Assembly (NCBI RefSeq): GCF_009026145.1
Contig: NZ_WBUE01000037.1
Location: 1-34,608, forward strand
Source: Hyphomicrobium sp.
GTDB lineage: Bacteria; Pseudomonadota; Alphaproteobacteria; Rhizobiales; Hyphomicrobiaceae
DNA: 34,608 bases
Direction of reading: 5' to 3'
A model generated the notes under the pieces. That model did not search any database. It saw only the letters and a program-made list of their open reading frames with translations, and had not been told where the DNA came from. A program made the position numbers and the translations under genes. The first letter of the stretch is position 1. Each line of letters starts with the position of its first letter. Of the stretch, positions 15,811 to 22,333 are shown piece by piece.

Positions 15811-16404
15811 ATGCGGATGCGCCTTTCTCAGATGTGGGTACCGCTCCTCGCAATGGCGCTTACGTGCGGGCTGCCCGCGGTCGCGCTCGCCCAAACCATT
15901 CCGAAGGAGAAGGGCCCGGCGCGCGTCATTGGTCAGTTCAATTTCCTCTGCCTCAAGCAGCTGCCCGATATCGAAGGCGTCGAGCGCGCCGCTGGCTTCG
16001 GCGAGTACGACCAGCTCACGGGCGAAGACCTCAAGCCGCATGCGCCGCAAGCGCCGGTCGAAAAGTTGCTCGCCTGGCGCTATCACGATCACGGCGAGGA
16101 GTTCATTCTCACCGCCGCGCGCTCCAAGCCGGATGACGCATTCAAGAAGCAGATGCCTGCGTTCGCCAAGGCGACGAACACGGCTTGCTCGCTACTCGTG
16201 CCCGGCAGCAAGCCCGACCTGCTGCTCGGCGAATTGACGCGGGTCATGGGCCGCGCCGCGGATCAAACGTGGCAAGAAGGCCCCATGCGCGTCCATACAT
16301 GGACACACCAACGCAATGACGCTTTGAGCTACGTTCACTACTATGCGCCTGAAAAAGCAGGCGGGAAGGCCGTGCTCAGCGCTAGCGTCTTCATCAAGGG
16401 CTAG
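15811..16404 (+). CDS. secreted protein of unknown function
   Basis: I do not recognise the family. The 197-residue product starts MRMRLSQMWVPLLAMALTCG and has a clear signal peptide ending near ALAQ. The mature part contains the segment FNFLCLKQLPDIEGVERAAG, a conserved-looking KLLAWRYHDHGEEFILTAA, one further Cys (TNTACSLLVPG) and a terminal LSYVHYYAPEKAGGKAVLSA strand. The two Cys residues could form a disulfide. An ATG two codons later (15817) is an equally good start. The frame extends upstream to 15538, but that stretch is Arg-rich and overlaps the DUF2147 gene. The 20-bp gap to that gene argues for one operon. A probable terminator lies at 16484-16511. Confidence 0.82.
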   Translation: MRMRLSQMWVPLLAMALTCGLPAVALAQTIPKEKGPARVIGQFNFLCLKQLPDIEGVERAAGFGEYDQLTGEDLKPHAPQAPVEKLLAWRYHDHGEEFILTAARSKPDDAFKKQMPAFAKATNTACSLLVPGSKPDLLLGELTRVMGRAADQTWQEGPMRVHTWTHQRNDALSYVHYYAPEKAGGKAVLSASVFIKG

Positions 16405-16425
16405 CGAATGCAACGGGTCTGTGGC

Positions 16426-16443
16426 CTGTTCCACACGGAACAG
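16426..16443. promoter_or_regulatory. inverted repeat CTGTTCC-N4-GGAACAG
   Basis: CTGTTCC pairs perfectly with GGAACAG around ACAC, 22 nt past the stop of the secreted protein gene and about 100 bp before the second DUF2147 gene. It could be an operator or an RNA hairpin. It is not a LexA box, because alphaproteobacterial LexA uses a direct repeat with N7 spacing. Confidence 0.3.
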
Positions 16444-16483
16444 CGCGGCATGCGCGTGTGATGCGAATTTGCGCGCCGAATTA

Positions 16484-16511
16484 GGGCCGCTTGCGCGCGG
16501 CCCCGCATTTT
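16484..16511 (+). terminator. probable terminator before second DUF2147 gene
   Basis: GGGCCGC pairs with GCGGCCC (7 bp, 6-nt loop TTGCGC), followed by CGCATTTT. The four-base interval before the T-run makes it weaker than the canonical form. Confidence 0.5.
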
Positions 16512-16545
16512 CATAGGTCAAGTTGAACAGCTTTGGGAGGTGCAT

Positions 16546-17376
16546 ATGCGTATCGACCGATTTGCTCTGCACAGTGCCACCATCGCGGTCGCGATGCTGG
16601 CGGCCGCCGCCGCACGTGCCGACAATTCTCCAATCGGCGTGTGGATCGACCATACCGGTCGCGGTGCCGTCGAGATCACCGACTGCAACGGCAAGCTGTG
16701 CGGCCACGTCGCCTGGGTCAAGGATGCCGAGAACTCCGGCGAGTGCGGCAAGCAGATCATCGGCAACGTCAAGTCGGTGAGCAAGAACAAGTGGGACGAC
16801 GGCTGGATCTACGATCCCGACCGCGGCTCCAAGTACGATGTCGAGTTGACGGCTCTCAGCGGCGACAAGCTGCGCGTCATGGGTTACGCCGGCACCAAGT
16901 GGCTGAGCGAGACCTATACGTGGAAGCGTGCGCCCGCCGATCTGCAGAAGTGCAACGCAGCGGGCGAGAGAGCCGCCGCGGCCACACCGGCGCCCGCGGC
17001 TGCAGATAAGCCGACGGACACGGCCAAGGCCGACGCCGCGAAGCCGGCGACCGAAGCCAAGTCGGATGCAGTGCAGCTCGATGCGGCCAAATCCGACGCC
17101 GACGATGCTGCAAAGACCGACGCCACCAAGACCGACGCCGCGAAGGCCGCGCCGGCGAAGCCCGAGGCGACCGAGCCGACCGAAACCGCCAAGGCCGACG
17201 GCGACGACGAAGCCGGCGACGAGCCGAAGGGCGCCAAGCGCGGCAAGGTGCTTGCCCGCATTATGGACGAGCTCGGCAACGGCGACGGCCCGATCAAGCT
17301 GAAGCGTTCCGGCAAGACCTGCAAGATCGACGTGCCCTACGCTGGGGTCGTCTCGTTCCCCTGCGACAAGGACTGA
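16546..17376 (+). CDS. secreted DUF2147 protein with Ala/Lys/Asp-rich linker (second copy)
   Basis: This 276-residue exported protein has a signal peptide (MRIDRFALHSATIAVAMLAA, cleavage near ARA). A DUF2147 domain (about 23-130) follows with NSPIGVWIDHTGRGAVEITD, CNGKLCGHVAWVKD and the WLSETYTWKR strand. A low-complexity Ala/Lys/Asp/Thr linker (about 140-230) is built on repeated K-[ST]-D-A-like units. A short C-terminal segment (MDELGNGDGPIKLKRSGKTC…VVSFPCDKD) contains two further Cys. ATG 16546 is chosen because GGGAGG lies 5 nt upstream; a GTG two codons earlier overlaps that site. The linker is a likely spacer through the periplasm or peptidoglycan. It is a paralogue of the copy at 15251. 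A terminator follows 18 bp past the stop. Confidence 0.87.
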   Translation: MRIDRFALHSATIAVAMLAAAAARADNSPIGVWIDHTGRGAVEITDCNGKLCGHVAWVKDAENSGECGKQIIGNVKSVSKNKWDDGWIYDPDRGSKYDVELTALSGDKLRVMGYAGTKWLSETYTWKRAPADLQKCNAAGERAAAATPAPAAADKPTDTAKADAAKPATEAKSDAVQLDAAKSDADDAAKTDATKTDAAKAAPAKPEATEPTETAKADGDDEAGDEPKGAKRGKVLARIMDELGNGDGPIKLKRSGKTCKIDVPYAGVVSFPCDKD

Positions 17377-17380
17377 GCGG

Positions 17381-19144
17381 CTAGCGACGCCCCCAAAAGC
17401 CCGCGGTCCAGGCCGCGGGCTTTTCAGTTTCCGCTTCGCTTTCGCGCTTCGCCAGAACCTCGGCCGGCAACTCGCGTCCACGTCCAACCTGGACCACCTC
17501 CAGCGGCTCGGCGACTCCGCGCACATCGACATGCATCGTCATCTCGGCCGGAGGCTCCCACTCCGCCTGCCGTGCCACTTGGCGCGATAGAATGATCTGC
17601 ACGTCCCGCTCCTTGGTCAGCGCCTCGAGCCGGCTCGCGACGTTGACCGGATTGCCGATCACCGTGAAGTCGACCGATTCGCCGTAGCCGATGCGGCCAA
17701 GCAGCAGCGGCCCCGCGTCGAGGCCGATGCCGACCGCGAGCGGCCGGCCGAGCTCGGCTTCGAGCTTGGCGTTGATGTGGTCGAGCGCCAGGTCGATGTC
17801 GCGCGCCGTACGCAACGCTTGCCGGCAGCCGGATTCAATGCCATCACGCTGGCCGAACACGGCGAGCAATCCGTCGCCGAGGAACTTGTCGATCCAACCG
17901 CCGTGCTCGGTGATCGCCGCGCCGACGACGCCGAAGAACTCGTTGAGCACGTAGACGACGTCGAACGGCAGCCGCTTCTCAGCCAGGCGCGTGAAGTCGC
18001 GCAGGTCGACGAACATGACGGCAAGCGTCTTCTCGACTCCGGCCGAATCCGCCTCCTCGATGGCAGCGCCTTCCGGGCCCGTGGTGTCGGACTTCAGCAG
18101 CCGCGTGACGATGAGATAGTGCTCGGGCCGGATCTGGCAGGCGAGGCGCACGTTGGGCGGCGCACCGATGCTGCCGAGGGTGACGACCTCGGGGAACGTC
18201 GGCGGCGGCAGGTCGAACGAGCCCCGCTCGATGCGCACACGACAGGTGGAGCAGCGCGCCCGGCCGCCGCACACCGAGGCGTGCGGCACGCGCGACATGC
18301 GGCTGATCTCGAGAAGCGTCGGGCCTTGCGGCACGCGCACGGTCGGCCCCGACGTGTAGGCGACCGTCACCTTTGGCCCGGCCAGGCGCGCGAAGTAGGT
18401 CCACGCGAGGCAGCCGCCGACGACCGCCAGCACGGCGGCGAACTCGATGCGCACCAGGTTGCGCAGCCAGGCGAGCGTCTCGCCCGCGGCCTCGTTCGGC
18501 CACCGCGTCAGCACTTTCAGGTTGTCGAGCACCGACGGTATCTCGATCGCCGCGGCGACGTTGCTGCCGGCGACGACGAAACCGCCGAGCGAGGCGAGCG
18601 GAATGAGCACCGCTAATGTCAGCAGAAGGGGGAAAACGCGTCGATACGGCGGATAGAGGCGCATCCAGAAATGGATCCCCATGCAGCCATGCACCCACAC
18701 GATGAGGAGCAGGAGGCTTTGCGTGAGAGCGCTGGCCGGCCACAGCTTGGCGAGCTCGTAGACGTAGATGTCGTTGACGTTGAAGAACACGTGCGCGATG
18801 CGCGTGTTGACGATGTGCGGAAGCAGGAGGAAGGGGATCGATATGCCGAGAGCGATCTGCACCAGCTCCCAGCGCGGCAACCGCAGCGTGGCGCGCCCCG
18901 CAAGCTTGTAGAGGCCGAGCGAAGCATGCGTCAGGAGCGCCGCCAGCAGCACGATGGTGCCGGGCCATGATCGCGTCACCACCCAGCGCCACTGCTGCAC
19001 GACGTGCATCCAGTCGACGCTGATCAGCCCCAGCGCGTGATTGATGAAGTGCGTAGCGGCGAACGTGAAAAGGATGAGCCCGGAAACGAGCCGCAGTCGT
19101 TGCAGAGTGTCGCCGCGCCAAAGGATGTGCATCGATGCCGGCAA
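17381..19144 (-). CDS. membrane redox-type adenylate/guanylate cyclase: membrane anchor + [2Fe-2S] ferredoxin + class III cyclase
   Basis: This 587-residue three-part protein would make cyclic nucleotide at the membrane. Residues 1-250 hold about six membrane helices rich in His (H32, H36, H73, H110, H118, H152, H158), resembling the succinate-dehydrogenase-like diheme anchor described for S. meliloti CyaC. Residues about 258-350 form a plant-type ferredoxin with cluster ligands C292, C298, C301 and C336. Residues about 370-560 are a class III cyclase domain with metal Asp in FVDLRDFT (D380) and FLGDG (D424), purine-site Lys in WIDKF (K420), DFTVIG, and transition-state Asn/Arg in NVASR. cAMP is more likely than cGMP from the Lys/Asp pair. 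Redox or quinone sensing is inference. The TTG start at 19144 is weak; ATG 19132 is four codons in. Confidence 0.92.
   Translation of the reverse strand: MPASMHILWRGDTLQRLRLVSGLILFTFAATHFINHALGLISVDWMHVVQQWRWVVTRSWPGTIVLLAALLTHASLGLYKLAGRATLRLPRWELVQIALGISIPFLLLPHIVNTRIAHVFFNVNDIYVYELAKLWPASALTQSLLLLIVWVHGCMGIHFWMRLYPPYRRVFPLLLTLAVLIPLASLGGFVVAGSNVAAAIEIPSVLDNLKVLTRWPNEAAGETLAWLRNLVRIEFAAVLAVVGGCLAWTYFARLAGPKVTVAYTSGPTVRVPQGPTLLEISRMSRVPHASVCGGRARCSTCRVRIERGSFDLPPPTFPEVVTLGSIGAPPNVRLACQIRPEHYLIVTRLLKSDTTGPEGAAIEEADSAGVEKTLAVMFVDLRDFTRLAEKRLPFDVVYVLNEFFGVVGAAITEHGGWIDKFLGDGLLAVFGQRDGIESGCRQALRTARDIDLALDHINAKLEAELGRPLAVGIGLDAGPLLLGRIGYGESVDFTVIGNPVNVASRLEALTKERDVQIILSRQVARQAEWEPPAEMTMHVDVRGVAEPLEVVQVGRGRELPAEVLAKRESEAETEKPAAWTAGFWGRR
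17395..17424. terminator. bidirectional-looking terminator inside the 3' end of the cyclase gene
   Basis: AAAAGCCCGCGG pairs perfectly with CCGCGGGCTTTT (12 bp, 6-nt loop). On the plus strand it ends the second DUF2147 transcript. It lies entirely within the last codons of the convergent cyclase gene, whose stop is at 17381-17383. On the minus strand its T-run is only four bases and is followed by G-rich sequence. Confidence 0.8.
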
Positions 19145-19207
19145 TCCTAGAATGAAGGGCGCCGACTATACGCATCCGGGCCCGCATCGAACAGGCGGGC
19201 CTTGCTG

Positions 19208-19744
19208 CTACAGGCGGCGGCCAAGGAAGACCAGCTCGCGACCGTTCACCGTGGTCCGGGCGCGTGGTTGGAAGCCGACGCGCTCGTAAAAGCGCATGTT
19301 GCGCGCATCTGCTGAGGTGACGACGTGCATCCCTTTGGCGCCGGCGCGCGCGGCATCCTTGGCGAAGGCTTCGATCAGCTCGGCGCCGATGCCCTGGCTG
19401 CGGTAATGCGGCGCCAAGTTGACGTGCAGATGCGCGGGATATTGCTGCGCGGCGGTAGCGAAGTCATCGAAGCCGCTGCCCTCACCCAGCGCCCCGACGA
19501 GATAGCCGGCAATCGTGCCGTCAGGCGCCATGGCGAGATATGCCCATTGCGGATGCTGGACGAGATAGCGGCCGAGCCAGCGTTCGCGGAACGCCGCCCG
19601 CACCTCCTCGCTGGCGAACGACTTCGTGCCGCTCGCCTCGAAGAAGATCGCGTCTAGTGCGGCGCCGAGTTGATCCGGGCGGGCAACCTCGTCCCACCGC
19701 CGGATGGCGATCGCCGAATGCGCGGCAGTTCTCGTCTCAGCCAT
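19208..19744 (-). CDS. GNAT-family N-acetyltransferase
   Basis: This acetyl-CoA-dependent acyltransferase has motif A HVNLAPHYRSQGIGAELIEA with the pyrophosphate-binding Q/R-x-x-G-x-G/A loop. The following helix FAKDAARAG and the motif B strand MHVVTSADARNMRFYERVGF are also present. The substrate cannot be inferred. ATG 19744 gives 178 residues (MAETRTAAHS); the frame also has an ATG at 19771, nine codons upstream, but neither has a good ribosome site. The gene lies 63 bp downstream of the cyclase start on the same strand and just past the terminator of the Gly/His-rich protein gene, so it may lead its own unit with its promoter in a very short gap. Confidence 0.87.
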   Translation of the reverse strand: MAETRTAAHSAIAIRRWDEVARPDQLGAALDAIFFEASGTKSFASEEVRAAFRERWLGRYLVQHPQWAYLAMAPDGTIAGYLVGALGEGSGFDDFATAAQQYPAHLHVNLAPHYRSQGIGAELIEAFAKDAARAGAKGMHVVTSADARNMRFYERVGFQPRARTTVNGRELVFLGRRL

Positions 19745-19780
19745 CACCAAATAGTGCCCGCCTCGGCCCATATGCGCAAA

Positions 19781-19804
19781 GGGCCGGGACTAGCCCGGCC
19801 CTCG
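19781..19804 (-). terminator. terminator of the Gly/His-rich protein gene
   Basis: On the minus strand GGGCCGGG pairs with CCCGGCCC (8 bp, 5-nt loop CTAGT) followed by TTT. It starts 24 bp past the stop of the gene at 19825 and directly precedes the GNAT gene. The T-run is short. Confidence 0.6.
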
Positions 19805-19824
19805 GCATCCTCGGACGGCGGTGC

Positions 19825-20277
19825 TTAATCTTCGATGCACGCGTAGTAGCGATCCCACCAGTAGGGGCTGCCGGTGGCAAGCGCCCGCCGGCGCAGCCAG
19901 CGGCAGTCGTCGCCATAGTCGCGATAGGCGTAGTAAGCGCCGTAGCCGACGAACGGTGCTCCATAGAAGCCGCGGAAATGGCGATGGTGTCCGTGGCGAT
20001 GATGGCCGCCACCGTGGCCAATGCCACCGTGACCGCCATGACCACCGTGGCCAAACCCACGATGACCACCATGGCCAAAGCCGCCGTGGCCACCGCCGTG
20101 GCCGCCGCCGATGCCGTGGCCACCACCCATTCCATGTCCACCACGCCCCGCCTGCTCTACGATGCCTTGTGGGGACGCTTGCGGATTGGCGAGAGGGACG
20201 GCGCTTGCCGCCTGCGTCGCGGCGAGCACCGTGAGCACGCCGCCGACGGCGGACGCCGCCATCAATATTCGTTTCAT
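19825..20277 (-). CDS. exported Gly/His-rich protein with C-terminal C-x21-C motif
   Basis: No functional family is recognised. The 150-residue product has a signal peptide (MKRILMAASAVGGVLTVLAA, cleavage near ASA). A region of about 58 residues made almost only of Gly and His (45-103, repeated GHGG units ending in HHRHGHHRH) follows. Next is a Tyr-rich stretch (FVGYGAYYAYRDYGDD) and a closing two-Cys motif from C125 to C147 (CRWLRRRALATGS…WWDRYYAC). The start is supported by GGAGAA 7 nt upstream. The Gly/His block could bind Ni, Zn or Cu ions in the periplasm; that is inference. The same end motif appears in the next gene upstream (20412-20732), so the two probably share a fold or partner. 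Confidence 0.82.
   Translation of the reverse strand: MKRILMAASAVGGVLTVLAATQAASAVPLANPQASPQGIVEQAGRGGHGMGGGHGIGGGHGGGHGGFGHGGHRGFGHGGHGGHGGIGHGGGHHRHGHHRHFRGFYGAPFVGYGAYYAYRDYGDDCRWLRRRALATGSPYWWDRYYACIED
19969..20145 (-). repeat. tandem GHGG-encoding repeat block
   Basis: Short units (complement of CCACCGTGGCC-like words) repeat imperfectly across codons 45-103 of the Gly/His-rich gene. Unit length varies between 3 and 6 codons, so slippage could change its size between strains. Confidence 0.75.
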
Positions 20278-20411
20278 CGTCGGGTTCTCCTTGCGGTTCT
20301 GCCTCCGCTGGCTTGCCTCGGCGCACGGGGAGGCGGCTGGAAAGCGTTAACCATAGGTGGCAACGCCGCTAGGCAGATCCAAGATCCCGAGAATTTTCGC
20401 GCAGCTGATGC

Positions 20412-20732
20412 TCAGTTCAGGCAGGCGCGATAGCGCGTCCACCAATTGCTGTTCTTGGTGACGATGGCGCGGCGCGCAAACCTGCGGCAAGAGCCGGGGT
20501 CGCGGTTGGTGTCGCTGTAGTAGCGGTAATAGTAGGGCTCCTTGTTCGCGTTATCGCTGGCGCCTGGGTTCTTGAACGGCGCGGTGCGCGATTTGAGGCC
20601 GCCGTAGGCACCGCCGGGGCCGGCGCGGTGCGCATCGCTCGCGTATGGCCGATCTGCGGGTGCGGCGTAGGCCGCAAGCCGCACAGCCACTATCAGGCTC
20701 AGCGTCAGCACAACAGTGGCGCGTCGGCACAT
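20412..20732 (-). CDS. small exported protein with C-terminal C-x21-C motif
   Basis: No functional family is recognised. The 106-residue product has a signal peptide (MCRRATVVLTLSLIVAVRLA, cleavage near AYA). A Gly/Ala-rich middle and a Tyr-rich stretch (EPYYYRYYSDTNRD) follow. The end motif runs from C82 to C104 (CRRFARRAIVTKNS…WWTRYRAC). Aligned without gaps to the neighbour at 19825, it keeps both Cys at the same spacing and 12 of 23 residues, including RRA, T, WW, RY and AC. The ribosome site GGGAG lies 7 nt before the ATG. The two genes are separated by 134 bp and transcribed in the same direction, suggesting duplication and divergence. Confidence 0.82.
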   Translation of the reverse strand: MCRRATVVLTLSLIVAVRLAAYAAPADRPYASDAHRAGPGGAYGGLKSRTAPFKNPGASDNANKEPYYYRYYSDTNRDPGSCRRFARRAIVTKNSNWWTRYRACLN

Positions 20733-20789
20733 GACAAGCTCCCGCAGGGCACCAACAGTATATGGGATGCCACCGCGAAATCTCGATAC

Positions 20790-21149
20790 TCACGCGGGTG
20801 CGGGCGGACCATCGCCGCTCTCGTCCGGCTGTGGCGACAACGGCACCTCGCCGTAGTTCGGACTGAACGGCTGCGTTGGGTCGTCGTCTCTAGGGTACAT
20901 GCGCAGCCGAGGCGGCCGCTGCGCTTCGCGGCCGTCGTCCTCGATGTCGGCGGGCGGCATCGAGGCGCGTGGCGCCGGTTGCGCTGCGAAGGCGCTGATC
21001 AGGCCGCTGTTGGGTAGAGGTGCCACCGCACTGCAGCCACCCAAAGCGAGCGTGGCAAAGGAAAAAAGGAGCGCCACGCGGGCGCATGACGCTCCTGTTC
21101 CGGCCGCACGATGGCCGGTACGCAACGATACCAGACGCGACAACGACAT
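20790..21149 (-). CDS. small lipoprotein, function unknown
   Basis: The 119-residue product has a long basic N-terminal region (1-24), a hydrophobic stretch (VALLFSFATLALGG) and a lipobox LALGGC with Cys39 as the predicted lipidated residue. The mature part is Pro/Asp-rich and probably disordered, with a distinctive block MYPRDDDPTQPFSPNYGEVP near the end. The start is supported by GAGAGG 8 nt upstream. It lies between the small exported proteins and marC, all on the minus strand. The role is unknown; outer- or inner-membrane attachment is predicted from the lipobox. A CtrA-like site lies about 50 bp upstream (21200-21215). Confidence 0.75.
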   Translation of the reverse strand: MSLSRLVSLRTGHRAAGTGASCARVALLFSFATLALGGCSAVAPLPNSGLISAFAAQPAPRASMPPADIEDDGREAQRPPRLRMYPRDDDPTQPFSPNYGEVPLSPQPDESGDGPPAPA

Positions 21150-21199
21150 GGGACACGCCTCTCAACCAACGCGACTGTCCCAATTCTGGACGCTCTTGG

Positions 21200-21215
21200 T
21201 TAATGGCGCCCTAAC
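21200..21215. promoter_or_regulatory. CtrA-like site upstream of the lipoprotein gene
   Basis: TTAA-TGGCGCC-CTAAC differs by one base from the CtrA consensus TTAA-N7-TTAAC. It is also an inverted repeat (GGTTA…TAACC). It lies 51 bp upstream of the lipoprotein start, just past the end of marC. Confidence 0.3.
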
Positions 21216-21239
21216 CGCCGTGCCGCAATGGCTCGCGCC

Positions 21240-21878
21240 TCAAGCGCCGAGCCGCACCAAGCCGCTGGCCCCTATGCCGTTGAACACGGCCTGGACCGCG
21301 ATGCCCGCCAATAGGATGCCGAACACGCGCATCAACACGCGCTGCGCGGTGATGCCGATCATGCGGTTGAGCTCATGTGAGAGCAGCAGCAGCGCCAGCG
21401 TGATCACCATCACCGCGGCGAGCGCGCTAACCGTCGTCGCAAGCGCCAGCGGATCGCCGTCCGCGTTCGCTGCCAGCAGAATCCCAGCGCTCATTGCACC
21501 GGGCCCGGCGAGCAGCGGCATCGCCAGCGGGAAGACCGCAATGTCGTCCTTGGTCTGCGCCTCCTCGCCCTCGGGCTGCGTCAGCTTGAAAGCGCTGGTC
21601 GGCTTGGCGAAGATCATGTCGAGGGCGATGAGCAGCAAGATGATGCCGCCGGCCGTTTGCAGTGCGGCAATGCTAACGCCCAGCTCGTCGAGCAGCGGCT
21701 GCCCCAATAGCGTGAAGATGAGCAGCAGCACGCTGGCGATGGCGGTGGCGCGAATGGCGATCGCCGCGCGCTCGGCGCGCTCCATCTTCGGCGTCAGGGT
21801 AGCGAATAATACGGCGGCTTCCACCGGTCCGATGGTGGCGAAGAAGGTCGTGAAGCTCGTCAGCGCGATTTCCAGCAT
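21240..21878 (-). CDS. MarC-family integral membrane protein
   Basis: This 212-residue protein has six predicted membrane helices and the MarC (UPF0056) pattern. The first helix is TSFTTFFATIGPVEAAVLFA, the central one is LQTAGGIILLLIALDMIF, and the conserved FPLAMPLLAGPGAMSAGILL segment follows an acidic cytoplasmic loop (QPEGEEAQTKDD). The final helix reads VFGILLAGIAVQAVFNGI. The family was once linked to multiple antibiotic resistance in E. coli, but that link was not upheld and the function is still unknown. It is divergent from usg. About 90 bp separate it from the downstream lipoprotein gene, which could be cotranscribed. Confidence 0.92.
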   Translation of the reverse strand: MLEIALTSFTTFFATIGPVEAAVLFATLTPKMERAERAAIAIRATAIASVLLLIFTLLGQPLLDELGVSIAALQTAGGIILLLIALDMIFAKPTSAFKLTQPEGEEAQTKDDIAVFPLAMPLLAGPGAMSAGILLAANADGDPLALATTVSALAAVMVITLALLLLSHELNRMIGITAQRVLMRVFGILLAGIAVQAVFNGIGASGLVRLGA

Positions 21879-22024
21879 TCTCGTGCCTATCCGGGCAGCA
21901 ATGTGGTGCGCTGCCCGCTCAAATTCCCGGCGCTTATCAGCAGTCGACGGACGGGGCTGCTAACGCACTCAACTTGTGGAACAAATTCATTGTCAGAGGC
22001 TTTCCCTGATCTATCATTCAAGCG

Positions 22025-22043
22025 TCGAGTCTGGGGGACTCGA
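22025..22043 (+). other. stem-loop in the usg leader
   Basis: TCGAGTC pairs perfectly with GACTCGA (7 bp, loop TGGGG), ending 20 nt before the usg ATG and just ahead of its ribosome site. It could affect translation or mRNA stability; no known motif is recognised. Confidence 0.35.
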
Positions 22044-22063
22044 GGTGACGATTGGGGACTTCA

Positions 22064-22333
22064 ATGCACGAACCCGAAATTTCCACCTTGCTTAGAGGAT
22101 ACAGTTTAACAACGGCCGAGATCCTCTACCGGCTGCCCGATCATCCGGCGCTGCTGCAGAGCTACATCTGGCAGGACTACGACCTGCACCCACGCTTTCC
22201 CAAACTCACGAGCTTCCTCGACTTCTGGGCGTCAAAGCTCGACGGCAAGCTGTTCAAGGTGACGGTCGCCCACTGCAAGCTGCTGACGCCGGCCGAGGTG
22301 CGTCTCGTCGGCGCCGAGTTCAAGGTGCACTAG
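22064..22333 (+). CDS. usg: Usg-family protein
   Basis: This 89-residue protein matches the short Usg family found across alphaproteobacteria. It starts MHEPEISTLLRGYSLTTAEI and carries the family core YRLPDHPALLQSYIWQDYDL, then FPKLTSFLDFWASKLDGKLF and VAHCKLLTPAEVR. The biochemical function is not known. ATG 22064 is chosen because TGGGGA lies 6 nt upstream; a TTG four codons earlier overlaps that site. The protein has no signal peptide or membrane helix, so it is probably cytoplasmic. Its 3' end overlaps the end of the convergent DUF1285 gene by 14 bp. Confidence 0.9.
   Translation: MHEPEISTLLRGYSLTTAEILYRLPDHPALLQSYIWQDYDLHPRFPKLTSFLDFWASKLDGKLFKVTVAHCKLLTPAEVRLVGAEFKVH

Noticed and set aside
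20284..20299. GTTC-N8-GTTC upstream of the Gly/His-rich gene as a second SOS box
   Set aside because: The spacing is 8, not the 7 needed by alphaproteobacterial LexA, and one half overlaps the ribosome-site region by chance composition.
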